Shown: in pieces, positions 51,730 through 61,981 of the stretch | How positions within the stretch are numbered: position 1 is the stretch's first letter | Layout of the letters: each line of letters opens with the position of its first letter | Assembly (NCBI RefSeq): GCF_017357405.1 | Contig: NZ_CP071597.1 | Coordinates: forward strand, 124,001 to 188,000 | Direction: 5' to 3' | Length of the DNA stretch: 64,000 bases | Source: Halomontanus rarus | GTDB taxonomy: Archaea; Halobacteriota; Halobacteria; Halobacteriales; Natrialbaceae | Translations under genes and position numbers: made by a program | The notes under the pieces: model-generated | What the model was told of the DNA's origin: nothing | The model's database searches: none | What the model saw: the letters and a program-made list of their open reading frames with translations, nothing else

Positions 51730-52880
51730 CCCTCGAGCAATCCGAACGGGCGTCACAGGTTCCCCCGTCGGGGATCCGCCGCTTCTTCGAGATCGCCGAA
51801 GAACGAGACGACGTCATCTCGCTGGGCGTGGGCGAACCCGACTTCTCGACGCCGTGGGCCGCCCGCGACGCCGCGATCGCCTCCCTCGAGCGGGGCCAAA
51901 CCTCCTACACCGCCAACAGGGGGATGCGGAAGTTGCGCGAGGCGATCGCCGACTACGTCGAGCGCTTCGACCTCTCGTACGATCCCGACGACGAGATTCT
52001 CGTCACCACGGGCGCGAGCGAGGCGGTCGACCTCGCGTTTCGGGCGTTCGTCGACCCCGGCGACACGGTCGCGATCCCCCAGCCGTCGTACCTCTCCTAC
52101 GAACCCGGCGTCGGTCTCGCCGGCGGCGAGGTGCTCCCGGTACAGACGACCGAGGACGACGAGTTTCGGCTGACCCGCGACGGACTCGAGGCCGCCGGCG
52201 CCGCCGACGCGGACGTCCTCGTTCTCTGTTACCCGAACAACCCGACGGGTGCGATCATGACCGAAGCGAATCTCGAGCCGATCGCCGACTTCGCCCGCGA
52301 GCACGATCTGACGGTCTTCAGCGACGAGATCTACGCCGAGTTGACCTACGAGGGATCCCACGCGTCGATCGCCGCCTTCGAGGGAATGCAAGAGCGGACG
52401 ATCGTCTTCAACGGCTTCTCGAAGGCCCACGCGATGACCGGACTCCGGCTGGGCTACGCGCTCGGTCCGGCCGAGGGGATCGACGCGATGAACCGCATTC
52501 ACCAGTACACGATGCTGTCGGCGCCGACGACGGCTCAGCACGCCGCCCTCGAGGCGCTCGCGTCGTGTGAGGGCGACGTTCGCGAGATGGTCGACCAGTA
52601 CGACCGGCGACGGCGGTTCGTCCTCTCGCGCTTCGAGGAACTCGGCATGCCGTGTTTCGAGGCCAAGGGCGCGTTCTACGTCTTCCCGAAAGTACCGACC
52701 GAGTGGGACTGCGAGGCATTCGCAGAGGAACTGCTCCGGGAGGAGGGCGTCGCGGTCGTCCCCGGCGACGTCTTCGGTGCCGGCGGGAACGGTCACCTTC
52801 GCGTGTCCTACGCGACCGGTCTCGAGGATCTCCGCGAGGCGCTAGCCCGGATCGAGTCGTTCGTGACAGAGCACGCCTGA
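51726..52880 (+). CDS. Class I/II aminotransferase (PLP-dependent)
   Basis: A 384-residue fold-type I aminotransferase. ISLGVGEPDFSTPWAARDAA near residue 31 is the N-terminal signature. VTTGASEAVDLAFRAF near 95 binds the cofactor phosphate, CYPNNPTGAIMT near 165 and FSDEIYAELTYEG near 200 contact PLP, and the Schiff-base Lys is in VFNGFSKAHAMTGLRLGY near 233. The substrate is not certain; aromatic or aspartate amino acids are typical for this branch. The Lrp regulator directly upstream is translationally coupled. Confidence 0.93.
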   Translation: MTLEQSERASQVPPSGIRRFFEIAEERDDVISLGVGEPDFSTPWAARDAAIASLERGQTSYTANRGMRKLREAIADYVERFDLSYDPDDEILVTTGASEAVDLAFRAFVDPGDTVAIPQPSYLSYEPGVGLAGGEVLPVQTTEDDEFRLTRDGLEAAGAADADVLVLCYPNNPTGAIMTEANLEPIADFAREHDLTVFSDEIYAELTYEGSHASIAAFEGMQERTIVFNGFSKAHAMTGLRLGYALGPAEGIDAMNRIHQYTMLSAPTTAQHAALEALASCEGDVREMVDQYDRRRRFVLSRFEELGMPCFEAKGAFYVFPKVPTEWDCEAFAEELLREEGVAVVPGDVFGAGGNGHLRVSYATGLEDLREALARIESFVTEHA

Positions 52881-52965
52881 GTCGGTCAGTCGGTCAGATG
52901 GCGGACAGCACACGTGCTAACACGACTCCCGAACCTACTTTTCGGTTCCGCGTGCTCACCCACGT

Positions 52966-54306
52966 ATGGCCGACTATCGCCCGCTTCCCGACGAGCAGCG
53001 GGACGTGTTCCACGAGTACGTCAGCTACGCGTTCGCACCGACGGACGGACCGACGGAGTACGATCCAGAGGAGGAATCCGAGAGGGCGAAACTCGGGAGT
53101 CGACGCGGGTTGTATCCCGAGGGGGAGACCGCTGATACCGATACCGATACCGGGGCCAAGAGCGAGCTCAAGCGACCGCTTTCCGTCTGTCGTCACCACT
53201 GGTTCGACGCTCGCGTCCGCGGCGACTTCCACGCCGCACCCGGACTCTCCGCGGTCGCCACACCGCCAGAGAACCGCCGCGGCGGCTTCGTTCGGGAACT
53301 CCTCCGACGTTCGCTCGAGGAGTATCGCGAGCGAGATGCCCGCTTCTCGCTCCTCTGGCCGTTCGAGTACGGGTTCTACCGTCAGTACGGCTGGGACACC
53401 TCCAACAAGCGGACGGTCTACGAGTGCGATCCGGAGACGCTCGCGTTCACCGCCGGTGAACGGAAGGGCTCGTTCTCCCGAATCGAGGCCGACGACTACG
53501 AGTCGCTCGTCCCCGTCTACGAGACCCACGCGAGCGAGTACGCGCTCTCGCTCGCCCGCGACGGGGAGTGGTGGCGCCACCGCGTGTTCTCGAGCTGGGA
53601 GACGGATCCGTTCGTCTACGCGTGGGAACGAGACGGCGAGGTGCGGGGGTATCTCACCTATACCATCGAGGAGGAGAGAGAGGCAGGGGGAGAAAACGGG
53701 AGGGACGAGCCGACGATGGACGTAGATGAACTGGCGTTCGTCGACCACGAGGCCTATCTGGCGCTGCTCTCGTTTTGCTACAACCACGACTCGCAGGTGG
53801 GTAGGGTCCGACTGCCCGCACCCGAGGAGTCGCGACTGCTCGATCTGGTCGGGGATCCCGCCGGCGTCGACTGTACCGTCGAGCCGGGACCGATGGTCCG
53901 GATCGTCGACGTCGCGGAGACGCTTTCCGCGCTCTCGTATTCCGGTCTCGAGCGCCTCGAGAGCTTCGAACCGTTCGAGGCGGGCGACCGACTGCGCGTG
54001 ACACTCGCCGTGGAGGACCCGCTGGTCGAGTGGAACGACGGGGTGTTCGGTCTCTCCGTGTCGCCTGAGAACGGCATCGGAGAGGATAGTGACGGTGCCA
54101 TGACCTGCGAACGCGAGCCCGCGACGCCGTCTGCCGACCCGGACGCGACGATCGATATCGGCGCCCTCTCGCAACTCGCGGTCGGCTACCGGTCGGCAAA
54201 GACCCTCGAGCGGGCGGGCCGGCTCGCCGTCTCCGGAGAGCGGGTAACGGAGACGCTCGCAGCGCTCTTTCCGTCGACGCCGGTCTACCTGCGGGAGTTC
54301 TTCTGA
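52966..54306 (+). CDS. Eis-like GNAT N-acetyltransferase
   Basis: A 446-residue protein with the three-part layout of Eis-family acetyltransferases: an N-terminal GNAT domain with the acetyl-CoA loop VATPPENRRGGFVRELLRRS near residue 88 and FSLLWPFEYGFYRQYGWDT near 128; a second degenerate GNAT domain (about 170-320); and a C-terminal sterol-carrier-like domain (about 320-446) ending in the free carboxylate YLREFF that Eis enzymes use in catalysis. Acidic or repeat-derived loops interrupt it (DTDTDTG near 60). The acceptor is unknown. Confidence 0.85.
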   Translation: MADYRPLPDEQRDVFHEYVSYAFAPTDGPTEYDPEEESERAKLGSRRGLYPEGETADTDTDTGAKSELKRPLSVCRHHWFDARVRGDFHAAPGLSAVATPPENRRGGFVRELLRRSLEEYRERDARFSLLWPFEYGFYRQYGWDTSNKRTVYECDPETLAFTAGERKGSFSRIEADDYESLVPVYETHASEYALSLARDGEWWRHRVFSSWETDPFVYAWERDGEVRGYLTYTIEEEREAGGENGRDEPTMDVDELAFVDHEAYLALLSFCYNHDSQVGRVRLPAPEESRLLDLVGDPAGVDCTVEPGPMVRIVDVAETLSALSYSGLERLESFEPFEAGDRLRVTLAVEDPLVEWNDGVFGLSVSPENGIGEDSDGAMTCEREPATPSADPDATIDIGALSQLAVGYRSAKTLERAGRLAVSGERVTETLAALFPSTPVYLREFF

Positions 54307-54701
54307 AGCGGGACGATCGGTCGAACGTCGGTCCGCCGAACCTGACTCCCGGATCTCCCACTGTGACCGGCTCACACCTGCCGCGTCGACGCTCGGCGAC
54401 CGAGTCCGACCAGGTACTCGAGACCCCACGGCCGACGTTTCGTCGTCGGGTCGGACGACGGTGACCCGAGCGAGACGATCCGTCGATCGCTCGGCCACGA
54501 CACTCAAATAACCACCTGTGTAACTACGTGCTAACGACACGCATCGATGACCGGTTCAGACGTTTCAGTTGGCGTGGGGGTGGAGCGACCGCGAGCGGTG
54601 ACGTCGGCGGGAGAGGCTGAAACTGGAACCGGAACCGGAACCGGAATCCAAACCAAAACCGGGTTCGGAAACGCGATCGAAGCTGACAGCGGAGGGCAAC
54701 C
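54307..54701. other. Intergenic region before the PAS/GAF sensor gene
   Basis: 395 bp without a supportable gene. CACTCAAATAACCACCTG (54502-54519) is the most A/T-rich part. A hexanucleotide tract of GGAACC units (about 54625-54650) is a simple repeat of the type found in many neighbouring genes. No RNA gene seen. Confidence 0.4.
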
Positions 54702-56741
54702 GTGACGGAAAACGACTCTCGATCGATATCCACGTCGGTGATCGACCGCGTCGAGGACGCGTTCTTCGCACTCGACACCGACTGGCGTTTCACCTACCTC
54801 AACGACGCCGCTCAGGCGCTGCTCGAACGCTCCCGCGAAGACCTGATCGGTCGAGTGATGTGGGACGAGTTCCCCGAAACCGTCGAAACGCAGTTTCCAG
54901 ACGGGTTTTACCACGCGATGGACGAACAGGTCTCGGTCTCCTTCGAGGTCTACCACATGCCACTCGACACGTGGCTCGAGGCGCAGGCGTACCCCTCCGA
55001 GAGCGGGCTCTCGGTCTACATGCGCGACGTTACCGACCGCAAGGACCGCGAGACCAAACTCGCCCAGCACGGGGCCGTCGTCGAGGCAATCAAAGACGGC
55101 GTCTTCACGCTCGACCGGAACAATCGTATCGCTTCGATCAACAGGGCACTCGAGCGCGGACTCGGCGTCGACCGCGAGGAGGTCGTCGGCAAACACGTCG
55201 AAACCATCCTCGAGCAAGCCGAGATCGATACGGACCACGCCGTCGATATCGGCCAGGCGATCAACGAACTCGACGTCGGAAACACGACCCACCGGGAGCT
55301 CGAGATACCGTTCAGCGACGCTACCGGAACTGATCGCGTCGGCAACGTCCGGATGGTTCCGGTCGACGACGGCGACGCGAAACTCGCCGGTGTCGTCCGC
55401 GACATCACGGAACAGCGCGAGTACGAGCGCATCGTCACCTCCCTGCACGAGGTCACCCGCTGGTTACTCCAGTCCGACGATCCCGAAGAGATCTGTGCGA
55501 TCGCCGTCCACGCCGGGAGCGACCTGCTCGATCTCCCCATCAGTGGCGTCTGGTTGCTCGACGACGAGCACGGGTACCTCGATCCGGTCGCCGGGACCGC
55601 CGGCGCCCACGACGAGTTCGGCGGTCTCCCCCGATTCGGACAGGGCGAGGGTCTCGTCTGGAACGTCTTCGAGGCCGGCGAGGCCGAACTCTACGACGAC
55701 CTTAAGGAGGTCGAGGGGATCTACAATCCGGAGACGCCGATCCGATCGGAGATCATCGTCCCGATCGGAACTCACGGCGTGCTCATGACCGGCTCGCTCG
55801 AGCCACAGCGGTTCGGCGAGTCCGATCTCGACCTCCTCTCGACGCTCGTCGAGAACACCCGCGCCGCCCTCGACCGGGCGGATCGCGAGCGCGTGTTACG
55901 CGAACGGACCGAACGACTCGAGCGCCAGACCGAACGGTTGGAGGCGGTCGCAACCGTCCTCTCGGAGGATCTCGATCGCGAACTCGCCGCCGTCGCCGAT
56001 GCGCTCGAGAACAGGGGGGGAGAAACCGACGGCCTGGACAGCGACACCGGGAGTGAGAGTGAGAGTGAAGGAGAGTGGGAGTGGGAGTTCCCGCTCGCGG
56101 AGGACACCGTCGAGGAGACGCTCGACCGAGCGGAACGTCTCGTCGACGAAATTCAGGAGTTCGCGCGTAACGCGACGACCGTCGGTACCCGTACCCGGAT
56201 CGACCTCGAGGCCGCGATCGAGGCGGCGGTCGAAGCCTCGCGAATCGAGTCCGCCAACGTCGTCGTCGAGCAGTCGGCAGTGCTCCGTGCGGATCCCGAT
56301 CGCTTCGGGAACATGCTCGAAACGATTTTCAACGACGCCGACGCTCGGTCGACCGGCGACGTTACGGTGCAGGTGGGACTCATCGGGCTCGAGGTATCGG
56401 GTACGTCGGGAGCCAGTGTCGGTACCGGTTTCGGTGCCGGTGTCACTACTAGTTCCGGGACACGTTCCGGTACCGATTCAAATTCGATAGGCAACGCTAA
56501 CGCCGACTCCTCTCGCGGCTTCTATCTACTCGACGACGCTTCCGAAATCCCGCCGTCCGCACACGACCGGGTTCTCGATCCGACCCCGGACGACGGTGAC
56601 GGCATCGACGACCTCGGACTCGGACTCGCCGTTGCCCGGGCGATCGCGGAGGCTCACGACTGGTCGGTTTCGATCTCGAACGGTGAGAACGGCGGAACCC
56701 GTTTCGAAGTGCACGGCGTGACGACGCTCGAGCCAACGTGA
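54702..56741 (+). CDS. PAS/PAS/GAF sensor with degenerate histidine-kinase core
   Basis: A 679-residue soluble sensor. Two PAS domains (about 10-115, FFALDTDWRFTYLNDAAQAL; about 122-235, VFTLDRNNRIASINRALERG) and a GAF domain (about 240-395) precede a kinase-like core. The helix that should carry the phospho-acceptor reads VLSEDLDREL, with Glu422 where the usual SHDLRNPL has His. The N-box is degraded (MLETIFNDADARS). Only a GLGLAVARAI glycine loop survives, and a Ser/Gly/Thr-rich repeat interrupts the ATPase domain. It probably signals without autophosphorylation. A HalX gene is convergent just downstream. Confidence 0.87.
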   Translation: MTENDSRSISTSVIDRVEDAFFALDTDWRFTYLNDAAQALLERSREDLIGRVMWDEFPETVETQFPDGFYHAMDEQVSVSFEVYHMPLDTWLEAQAYPSESGLSVYMRDVTDRKDRETKLAQHGAVVEAIKDGVFTLDRNNRIASINRALERGLGVDREEVVGKHVETILEQAEIDTDHAVDIGQAINELDVGNTTHRELEIPFSDATGTDRVGNVRMVPVDDGDAKLAGVVRDITEQREYERIVTSLHEVTRWLLQSDDPEEICAIAVHAGSDLLDLPISGVWLLDDEHGYLDPVAGTAGAHDEFGGLPRFGQGEGLVWNVFEAGEAELYDDLKEVEGIYNPETPIRSEIIVPIGTHGVLMTGSLEPQRFGESDLDLLSTLVENTRAALDRADRERVLRERTERLERQTERLEAVATVLSEDLDRELAAVADALENRGGETDGLDSDTGSESESEGEWEWEFPLAEDTVEETLDRAERLVDEIQEFARNATTVGTRTRIDLEAAIEAAVEASRIESANVVVEQSAVLRADPDRFGNMLETIFNDADARSTGDVTVQVGLIGLEVSGTSGASVGTGFGAGVTTSSGTRSGTDSNSIGNANADSSRGFYLLDDASEIPPSAHDRVLDPTPDDGDGIDDLGLGLAVARAIAEAHDWSVSISNGENGGTRFEVHGVTTLEPT

Positions 56742-56769
56742 CGACCGCTGCCCTCGTCCCGTTACTCGC

Positions 56770-57396
56770 TTACTCGTTCGAGTTCGAGTTCGAGTTCGAG
56801 TTCGAGTCGGCGTCGAAGTCGGCCACCGACTCGCGCGTCACGTCCTGACAGAGCCGTCGGTACACGTCCTGCTCGAGTAATTCGGTCATCGTATCGTCGA
56901 CCTGCGTCCGGAGCACCGCCAGCCGATCCTCGAGGGTCGCGTACTCCTGACTCGAGCGGCGTTCGGCCTCCGTTTTCTCGGCGTCGAGGAGCGCCTTCTT
57001 CGAGGCCAGCGCGAAGAACTCCTGAAGCTGTTCGTCGTACGCCGACCGCAGCATCAACTGGTCGATGATCGAGAGCAACTCGTCTTTCGAGACGGGTTTG
57101 ACGAGGTAGTCGTCGAACCCCATTCCGATGATGTCGAAATCCGGCTCGACCGCGGTCACCATCGCGACGCGACAGTCGAGGTCGCGGTCCCGAATCGTGT
57201 CGAGGACGGTGTCTCCCGAGAGTCCCGGCATCCGCCGGTCCAACAGGACGACGTCGATCGATTCGTCGATCGATTCGAGGGCCTGAGTGCCGTCGTAGGC
57301 CGTTTCGACCGTACAGGCGTCTTGCAGCCAGGCTGCGTAGAGGTTCGCGAGGTCGGGTTCGTCTTCGACGATCAGGGCGTGTGGATACTCTGCCAT
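56770..57396 (-). CDS. HalX-domain response regulator
   Basis: A 208-residue paralogue of the regulator at 34.4 kb. Receiver: acidic pair IVEDEP, phospho-acceptor Asp in VVLLDRRMPGLSGDT near residue 51 and Lys in YLVKPVSKDEL near 100. HalX helices follow (FALASKKALLDAEKTEAERR). The C-terminus ends in Asn-Ser repeats encoded by a GAACTC hexanucleotide tract (56773-56805), an obvious slippage product. It is convergent with the PAS/GAF sensor gene 28 bp away. The ATG at 57396 is used, since the receiver begins there. Confidence 0.92.
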   Translation of the reverse strand: MAEYPHALIVEDEPDLANLYAAWLQDACTVETAYDGTQALESIDESIDVVLLDRRMPGLSGDTVLDTIRDRDLDCRVAMVTAVEPDFDIIGMGFDDYLVKPVSKDELLSIIDQLMLRSAYDEQLQEFFALASKKALLDAEKTEAERRSSQEYATLEDRLAVLRTQVDDTMTELLEQDVYRRLCQDVTRESVADFDADSNSNSNSNSNE

Positions 57397-57543
57397 CCGT
57401 GGGTGTGCCTCCGAAACGGCTAGTCGTCGTACGACTTGTACCGGAAGCATATCAATATACCGGGAAAATACGAAGCGAACTGATCCGTTGGGCGTCCGAA
57501 CCCGATTCGAACACCGCTACTCGAGTACCCGTACGCGAATCCG

Positions 57544-59799
57544 TTACTCGAGTTCGGTTTCGATGATCGATCGCAGCTCGCGGATGGTCTCGACGTCGGC
57601 TGTCAGTGTGCGAGCTTCCTCACTCTCGCCTTCGCCTCTCCCCTCGAAGGAGATCGACAGCGTCCCGTCGTCGGTTCCACTCCCGAGGGAGACGACCGGT
57701 GCGACGCCGTCGAACGCCTCACGAACGGCCTCGGGGTCGGTCGTCTGGATCAGTGCACGGCCGGCCGCCTCGTGGAACAGGGCGCCGACGGGGTCGTCAG
57801 TCGACAGGGTGACCTCGAGACCCGCTTTCGAGGAGACCATCTCGGCCAGCGCGACCGCGAGGCCGCCGTGACTGACGTCGTGGACCGCGAGCGTGCCGTC
57901 GGCGTCCGCGATACCGGCGAGCGCCTCGACGAACGCCGCGGGCTCGTCGGGAAGCGCCGGGAACCGGTCGCTACCGCCGAACTGCGCGAGGTACTCGGAG
58001 CCGCCGAGGGCGAACTCGGACCCGTCGTCGCGCTGACCGACTAGCAGGAGTTCGCCGTCGGGAGCGGCCTCGAGCGGCGGCGCGTCGTAACCCGCCTTCG
58101 TGCCGACCATCGCGAGCGTCGGCGTCGGCGGGATCGGGCCGGAGACCGAGTCGTTGTACAGCGAGACGTTGCCGCCGACCACGGGTACCGAGAGCGTCGA
58201 ACACATCTCGGCCAGCCCGTCGACGATTCCCGAGAAGCCGTCGTAGACCTCGGGTTTCTCGGGGTTGCCGCCGTTCAGGCAGTCGACCGCCGCCAGCGGC
58301 GTCGCGCCCTTGGCCGCGAGGTTCGTCGCGTTCTCGAGGGCGACCGCCTTCGCGCCGTTCTCGGGGTCGGCGCTCGTCCAGTTGGGGGCCGCGCCGGCGG
58401 AGATGGCGAGCCCAGTCCCTGTCTCTCGGTTCTCTCCGCTCGACGTTTCCGCGGACCGTGGCTCCGCGCCCGTCTCCCGGATCGCCACGAGCGCCGCGTC
58501 GTCTCCCGGCGGGACGCTCGTGCGGACGCCGACCTCGTGATCGTACTGTCGGTAGACCCACCGCTTGGATGCGGTGCTCGGGCTGCCGACGACCGCGTCG
58601 AAGGCCTCCTCGAGGTCCGCGTCCGGAAGATCTGTCTCGGGTGCAGGCGGCGATTCGGTTTCGAGGTCGTTCATCGGCGCTCCCTCGCCGAGGAAGTAGG
58701 CGTCGACGTCGACGACCGTCTCGCCCTCGAAGGTACAGACGTAGTTCTCCTCGGTGACCTCGCCGATCACCGAACAGCCCAGGTCGTACTTCTCGGCGAT
58801 CTCGCGGACGCGGTCGACGTTCTCGGGTTCGACCTCGTAACACATCCGTTCCTGTGACTCGGCGAGGAGGATCTCGAGGGCGTTCATGTTCGGTTCGCGC
58901 TGGTGAACTCGTTCGAGTTCGATGTGAGCGCCCAGCCGTCCTTTGGCGACCATCTCGCTCGAGGCGCCACCCAGTCCCGCCGCGCCGAGGTCGCGAGCGG
59001 ACTCGAGGAGGTTCTCGGCGACGAGTTCCTCGTTGGCCTCGATGAGCAGCTTTTCCGTGTAGGGGTCGCCGACCTGCACCGCGGGTCGATCCTCGGTTTC
59101 GGCGTCCTCCGCGAGGTCCTCGCTGGCGAAGGATGCCCCGCCGAGACCGTCCCGGCCGGTGCCGTTCCCGACGAGGACGAGTTTGTTGCCCGGTCGCTGG
59201 GCCACGGCGGTGACGAGGTCGTCCGCCGATAGGAGGCCGACGCAGGCGACGTTCACCAGCGGGTTCCCCTCGTAGTCGGGGTGGAAGTCGACGCTGCCGC
59301 CGACCGTGGGGACGCCGATACAGTTGCCGTAGTGGCTGATCCCCTCGACGACGCCTTCGAACAGGTAGCGGGAGTGCTCGCGGTCGAAGTCGCCGAAGTA
59401 CAGCGAGTCGGTCAGCGCGATGGGGTAGGCACCCATCGAGAGCGTGTCGCGGACGATTCCGCCGACGCCCGTCGCCGCCCCGTCGAACGGGTCGACGTAG
59501 GACGGGTGGTTGTGGCTCTCGATGCCCATCGTGATGTACTGGTCGCTGTCTTCGCTCCCGTCCTCGTTTCCGTCTCCGTCCCCGTCCCCGTGAGACGGCA
59601 ACGCGACGACCGCCGCGTCGTCACCCGGCCCGACGACGACCTGCTCGCCCTCGCTGTCGAAGGCCGAGAGGAGCGGTCTCGAGGAGCGGTAGGCGCAGTG
59701 TTCGCTCCAGAGGTTCTCGAACAGCGCCGCCTCGGCCGGGGTGGGGTCTCGGCCCAGTTCCTCGACGACGAGTTCGCGGTCCGAATCGGCAAGACTCAT
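57544..59799 (-). CDS. purL: Phosphoribosylformylglycinamidine synthase subunit PurL
   Basis: The 751-residue large subunit of FGAM synthase, which converts FGAR to FGAM in purine biosynthesis with PurQ and Pur[16 protein letters not shown] near residue 30, the metal-binding [15 protein letters not shown] near 91, [11 protein letters not shown] near 106 and the second-half [12 protein letters not shown] near 540 are conserved. Two acidic, repeat-derived loops are inserted (Gly-Asp repeat near 70-85; another near 445-460), outside catalytic motifs. Its partners purQ and purS are not in the window. Confidence 0.96.
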   Translation of the reverse strand: MSLADSDRELVVEELGRDPTPAEAALFENLWSEHCAYRSSRPLLSAFDSEGEQVVVGPGDDAAVVALPSHGDGDGDGNEDGSEDSDQYITMGIESHNHPSYVDPFDGAATGVGGIVRDTLSMGAYPIALTDSLYFGDFDREHSRYLFEGVVEGISHYGNCIGVPTVGGSVDFHPDYEGNPLVNVACVGLLSADDLVTAVAQRPGNKLVLVGNGTGRDGLGGASFASEDLAEDAETEDRPAVQVGDPYTEKLLIEANEELVAENLLESARDLGAAGLGGASSEMVAKGRLGAHIELERVHQREPNMNALEILLAESQERMCYEVEPENVDRVREIAEKYDLGCSVIGEVTEENYVCTFEGETVVDVDAYFLGEGAPMNDLETESPPAPETDLPDADLEEAFDAVVGSPSTASKRWVYRQYDHEVGVRTSVPPGDDAALVAIRETGAEPRSAETSSGENRETGTGLAISAGAAPNWTSADPENGAKAVALENATNLAAKGATPLAAVDCLNGGNPEKPEVYDGFSGIVDGLAEMCSTLSVPVVGGNVSLYNDSVSGPIPPTPTLAMVGTKAGYDAPPLEAAPDGELLLVGQRDDGSEFALGGSEYLAQFGGSDRFPALPDEPAAFVEALAGIADADGTLAVHDVSHGGLAVALAEMVSSKAGLEVTLSTDDPVGALFHEAAGRALIQTTDPEAVREAFDGVAPVVSLGSGTDDGTLSISFEGRGEGESEEARTLTADVETIRELRSIIETELE

Positions 59800-59909
59800 T
59801 CATCCCGCTGTTGAAAGCCGGCCGGTAAAGGGGTTTCTATGTGCACGTTCGTGTATCGATCCGGTTCACTCGAGAGCGGGGGAGGGGACGATCGGCGCGA
59901 ACGAGACCA

Positions 59910-59918
59910 CGATTTTTG
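59910..59918 (+). promoter_or_regulatory. TATA-like box for the HD nucleotidohydrolase gene
   Basis: The T-tract TTTTT at 59913-59917 is centred 28 nt before the ATG at 59943, predicting a leaderless mRNA. Confidence 0.45.
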
Positions 59919-59942
59919 TAGGGCTCGCCCGAACGCTCGGTA

Positions 59943-61211
59943 ATGAAGATCATCAAGGACAGCGTGCACGACCACATCACGATCGACGGGGTCGCGCGCG
60001 ACCTGCTCGACACGCCGACGGTCCAGCGACTGCGCTCGATCGCCCAACTCGGCACCGTCTCGCTCGTCTACCCCTCCGCGAATCACACCCGCTTCGAGCA
60101 CAGCCTCGGCGTCTACCACCTCGCGTGTGAAGCCCTCGAACACCTCGGCGTCGAGGGGACGCAGGCCGACCGCGTACAGGCCGCGGCGCTGCTCCACGAC
60201 GTGGGTCACGGGCCGTTCAGCCACAATCTCGAGGACGTCACCTACCGGCGGACGGGCCGGTACCACGACGACGTCGACGACCTCCTCGCGTCGGGACAGG
60301 TCGCCGCCGTGCTGGAGGAGCACGGCCTCGAGCCCGAACGCGTCGCCGGACTCGTCGCGGGCGAGGGCCGGTTCGGTCAGCTCGTTTCCGGGGAACTCGA
60401 CGTCGACCGGATGGACTACCTCGTGCGCGATGCCCACCACACCGGCGTTCCCTACGGGACCATCGACCACGGACGACTCGTCCGTGAACTCACTTTCGTC
60501 GACGGCAAGCTCGTCCTGCGGGAGGGGAACGTCCAGACCGCCGAGAGCCTGCTCGTCGCCCGGGCGCTGATGAACCCGACGGTGTACAACCACAGCGCCG
60601 CCCGGATCGCCAAGGCGATGCTTCGGTGTGCGACGGAGCACCTGCTCGAGGGCGAGTCGGACGGAGCCGAGGATCGGAGCGGAGACAGAACCGAGACCGA
60701 CATCGACGCAAAGACGCTCCAGCGGATGGACGACCACGATCTGATCGTCGCGCTCCGGCAGACCGACGCGACCCGGGAGTTCTCGAGACGGCTCGATCAC
60801 CGCGACCTCTACAAGCGCGCGGTGTGGGCGGAGATCGACGACGTACCCGGCGGGATCATCGAGGCGGACCACGGGTCTATCCGCGAGTTCGAGCTCGAGA
60901 TCGCCGACGACGCGGGCGTGCCGGAAGACAGCGTCATCCTCGACGTGCCCGGGCGCCCGTCGATGACCGAGTCGACGAGTCGCGTCGTGGTCAACGGCGA
61001 CATTCGGCGGCTCGGACACCAGTCACCGCTCGTGGATGCACTCCGGGCGGCCCAGTACTCCCAGTGGCGGCTGGGCGTCTACTCGCCGGAAGCGGTTCGC
61101 GAGCAGGTGGGTCACGCCGCGGTTCGAACCCTTGGGCTGGACATCGACGGGCCGCTGATTAGCGAGACTCGAGACGGGCTGTACGCGACGCTGGATCAGT
61201 TCGTGGAGTGA
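59943..61211 (+). CDS. HD-domain nucleotidohydrolase (YdhJ/SAMHD1-like)
   Basis: A 422-residue HD enzyme of the dNTP triphosphohydrolase-like group. IKDSVHDHITIDGVARDLLD at the N-terminus and HTRFEHSLGVYHLACEAL near residue 48 precede the HD pair in AALLHDVGHGPFSHNLE near 80 and the distal Asp in LDVDRMDYLVRDAHHTG near 154. The C-terminal 200 residues are a helical/beta domain with a short charged insertion near 243. Relatives hydrolyse dNTPs or related nucleotides; the exact substrate is unknown. It is divergent from purL. Confidence 0.88.
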   Translation: MKIIKDSVHDHITIDGVARDLLDTPTVQRLRSIAQLGTVSLVYPSANHTRFEHSLGVYHLACEALEHLGVEGTQADRVQAAALLHDVGHGPFSHNLEDVTYRRTGRYHDDVDDLLASGQVAAVLEEHGLEPERVAGLVAGEGRFGQLVSGELDVDRMDYLVRDAHHTGVPYGTIDHGRLVRELTFVDGKLVLREGNVQTAESLLVARALMNPTVYNHSAARIAKAMLRCATEHLLEGESDGAEDRSGDRTETDIDAKTLQRMDDHDLIVALRQTDATREFSRRLDHRDLYKRAVWAEIDDVPGGIIEADHGSIREFELEIADDAGVPEDSVILDVPGRPSMTESTSRVVVNGDIRRLGHQSPLVDALRAAQYSQWRLGVYSPEAVREQVGHAAVRTLGLDIDGPLISETRDGLYATLDQFVE

Positions 61212-61258
61212 GTTTACTCGTCTCTTCGTCGACTCGACCGGCGGGTTTTCGAACGGGC

Positions 61259-61801
61259 TTACGAACGGTTCACCGCGTCCATCCCGGCGAGCACCTGTTC
61301 CAGTCCCGACGCGCGAAGCAACGGCGTATTCGTCCGGAGTTCTTCGCGCGACCAGAAGCGAGCGTCGGCCGCATCGTCTCCGGCGCGTACGGTTCCGTCG
61401 GCGACGTCCCTCGAGACCGCGTAGTTGAACGAGACCATCGTGAGACCATCTCCGAAATCGAGAAAGCCGTCCCCGACGAGCGTCAGGTCCTCGGGTCGCA
61501 CGGACAGCCCCGTCTCCTCCTCGAGTTCGCGGGCCGCTCCGACGCGGGGCGGTTCGTCGGACTCGAGGTGGCCGCCCGGAAGCACCCACTCACCGATATC
61601 CGCGCCCCTCCCGCGCTCGATCAACAGCGCCCTCTCTCCGTCGATCACCGTCGCCCGCCCCATCGGAACAGGATTCCGATAGAGCGTGAGGTCGCACTCG
61701 ACGCAGTGGGGGACGGGCCGATCGTCGTGTTCTCTGGACTCGAGTGACTCGCCACACGTCGGACAGTACGTGACTCGCTTCGATTCGACGGTCCACGCCA
61801 T
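61259..61801 (-). CDS. Nudix hydrolase with N-terminal zinc ribbon
   Basis: A 180-residue NDP-X hydrolase. Residues 10-42 hold two CxxC pairs (YCPTCGES and HCVECDLT) forming a zinc ribbon. The Nudix box spans about residues 73-95 (GGHLESDEPPRVGAARELEE followed by ETGL), giving GX5EX7REXXEEXG. This pairing resembles NADH pyrophosphatase-type or ADP-ribose hydrolases; the substrate is not certain. The ATG at 61801 (MAWTVESKR) is used; the same frame stays open far upstream but only as an antisense shadow of the amidohydrolase gene. Confidence 0.88.
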   Translation of the reverse strand: MAWTVESKRVTYCPTCGESLESREHDDRPVPHCVECDLTLYRNPVPMGRATVIDGERALLIERGRGADIGEWVLPGGHLESDEPPRVGAARELEEETGLSVRPEDLTLVGDGFLDFGDGLTMVSFNYAVSRDVADGTVRAGDDAADARFWSREELRTNTPLLRASGLEQVLAGMDAVNRS

Positions 61802-61981
61802 GACGACCACGACCGTTCGGGTGAGGATAGTTCTGTCGTCTGTATGATGGTAGTCCGCTGCCTGCCATCGGTTCGGTACCGCCCGATGTGAACTCGAGAC
61901 ACCGAACTCACCCGCTCCTCTCGTCGCAGCCCGACCGCGCCGAACGAAACGCTTCAAATGGCCGCGACCGAAACGCATACC

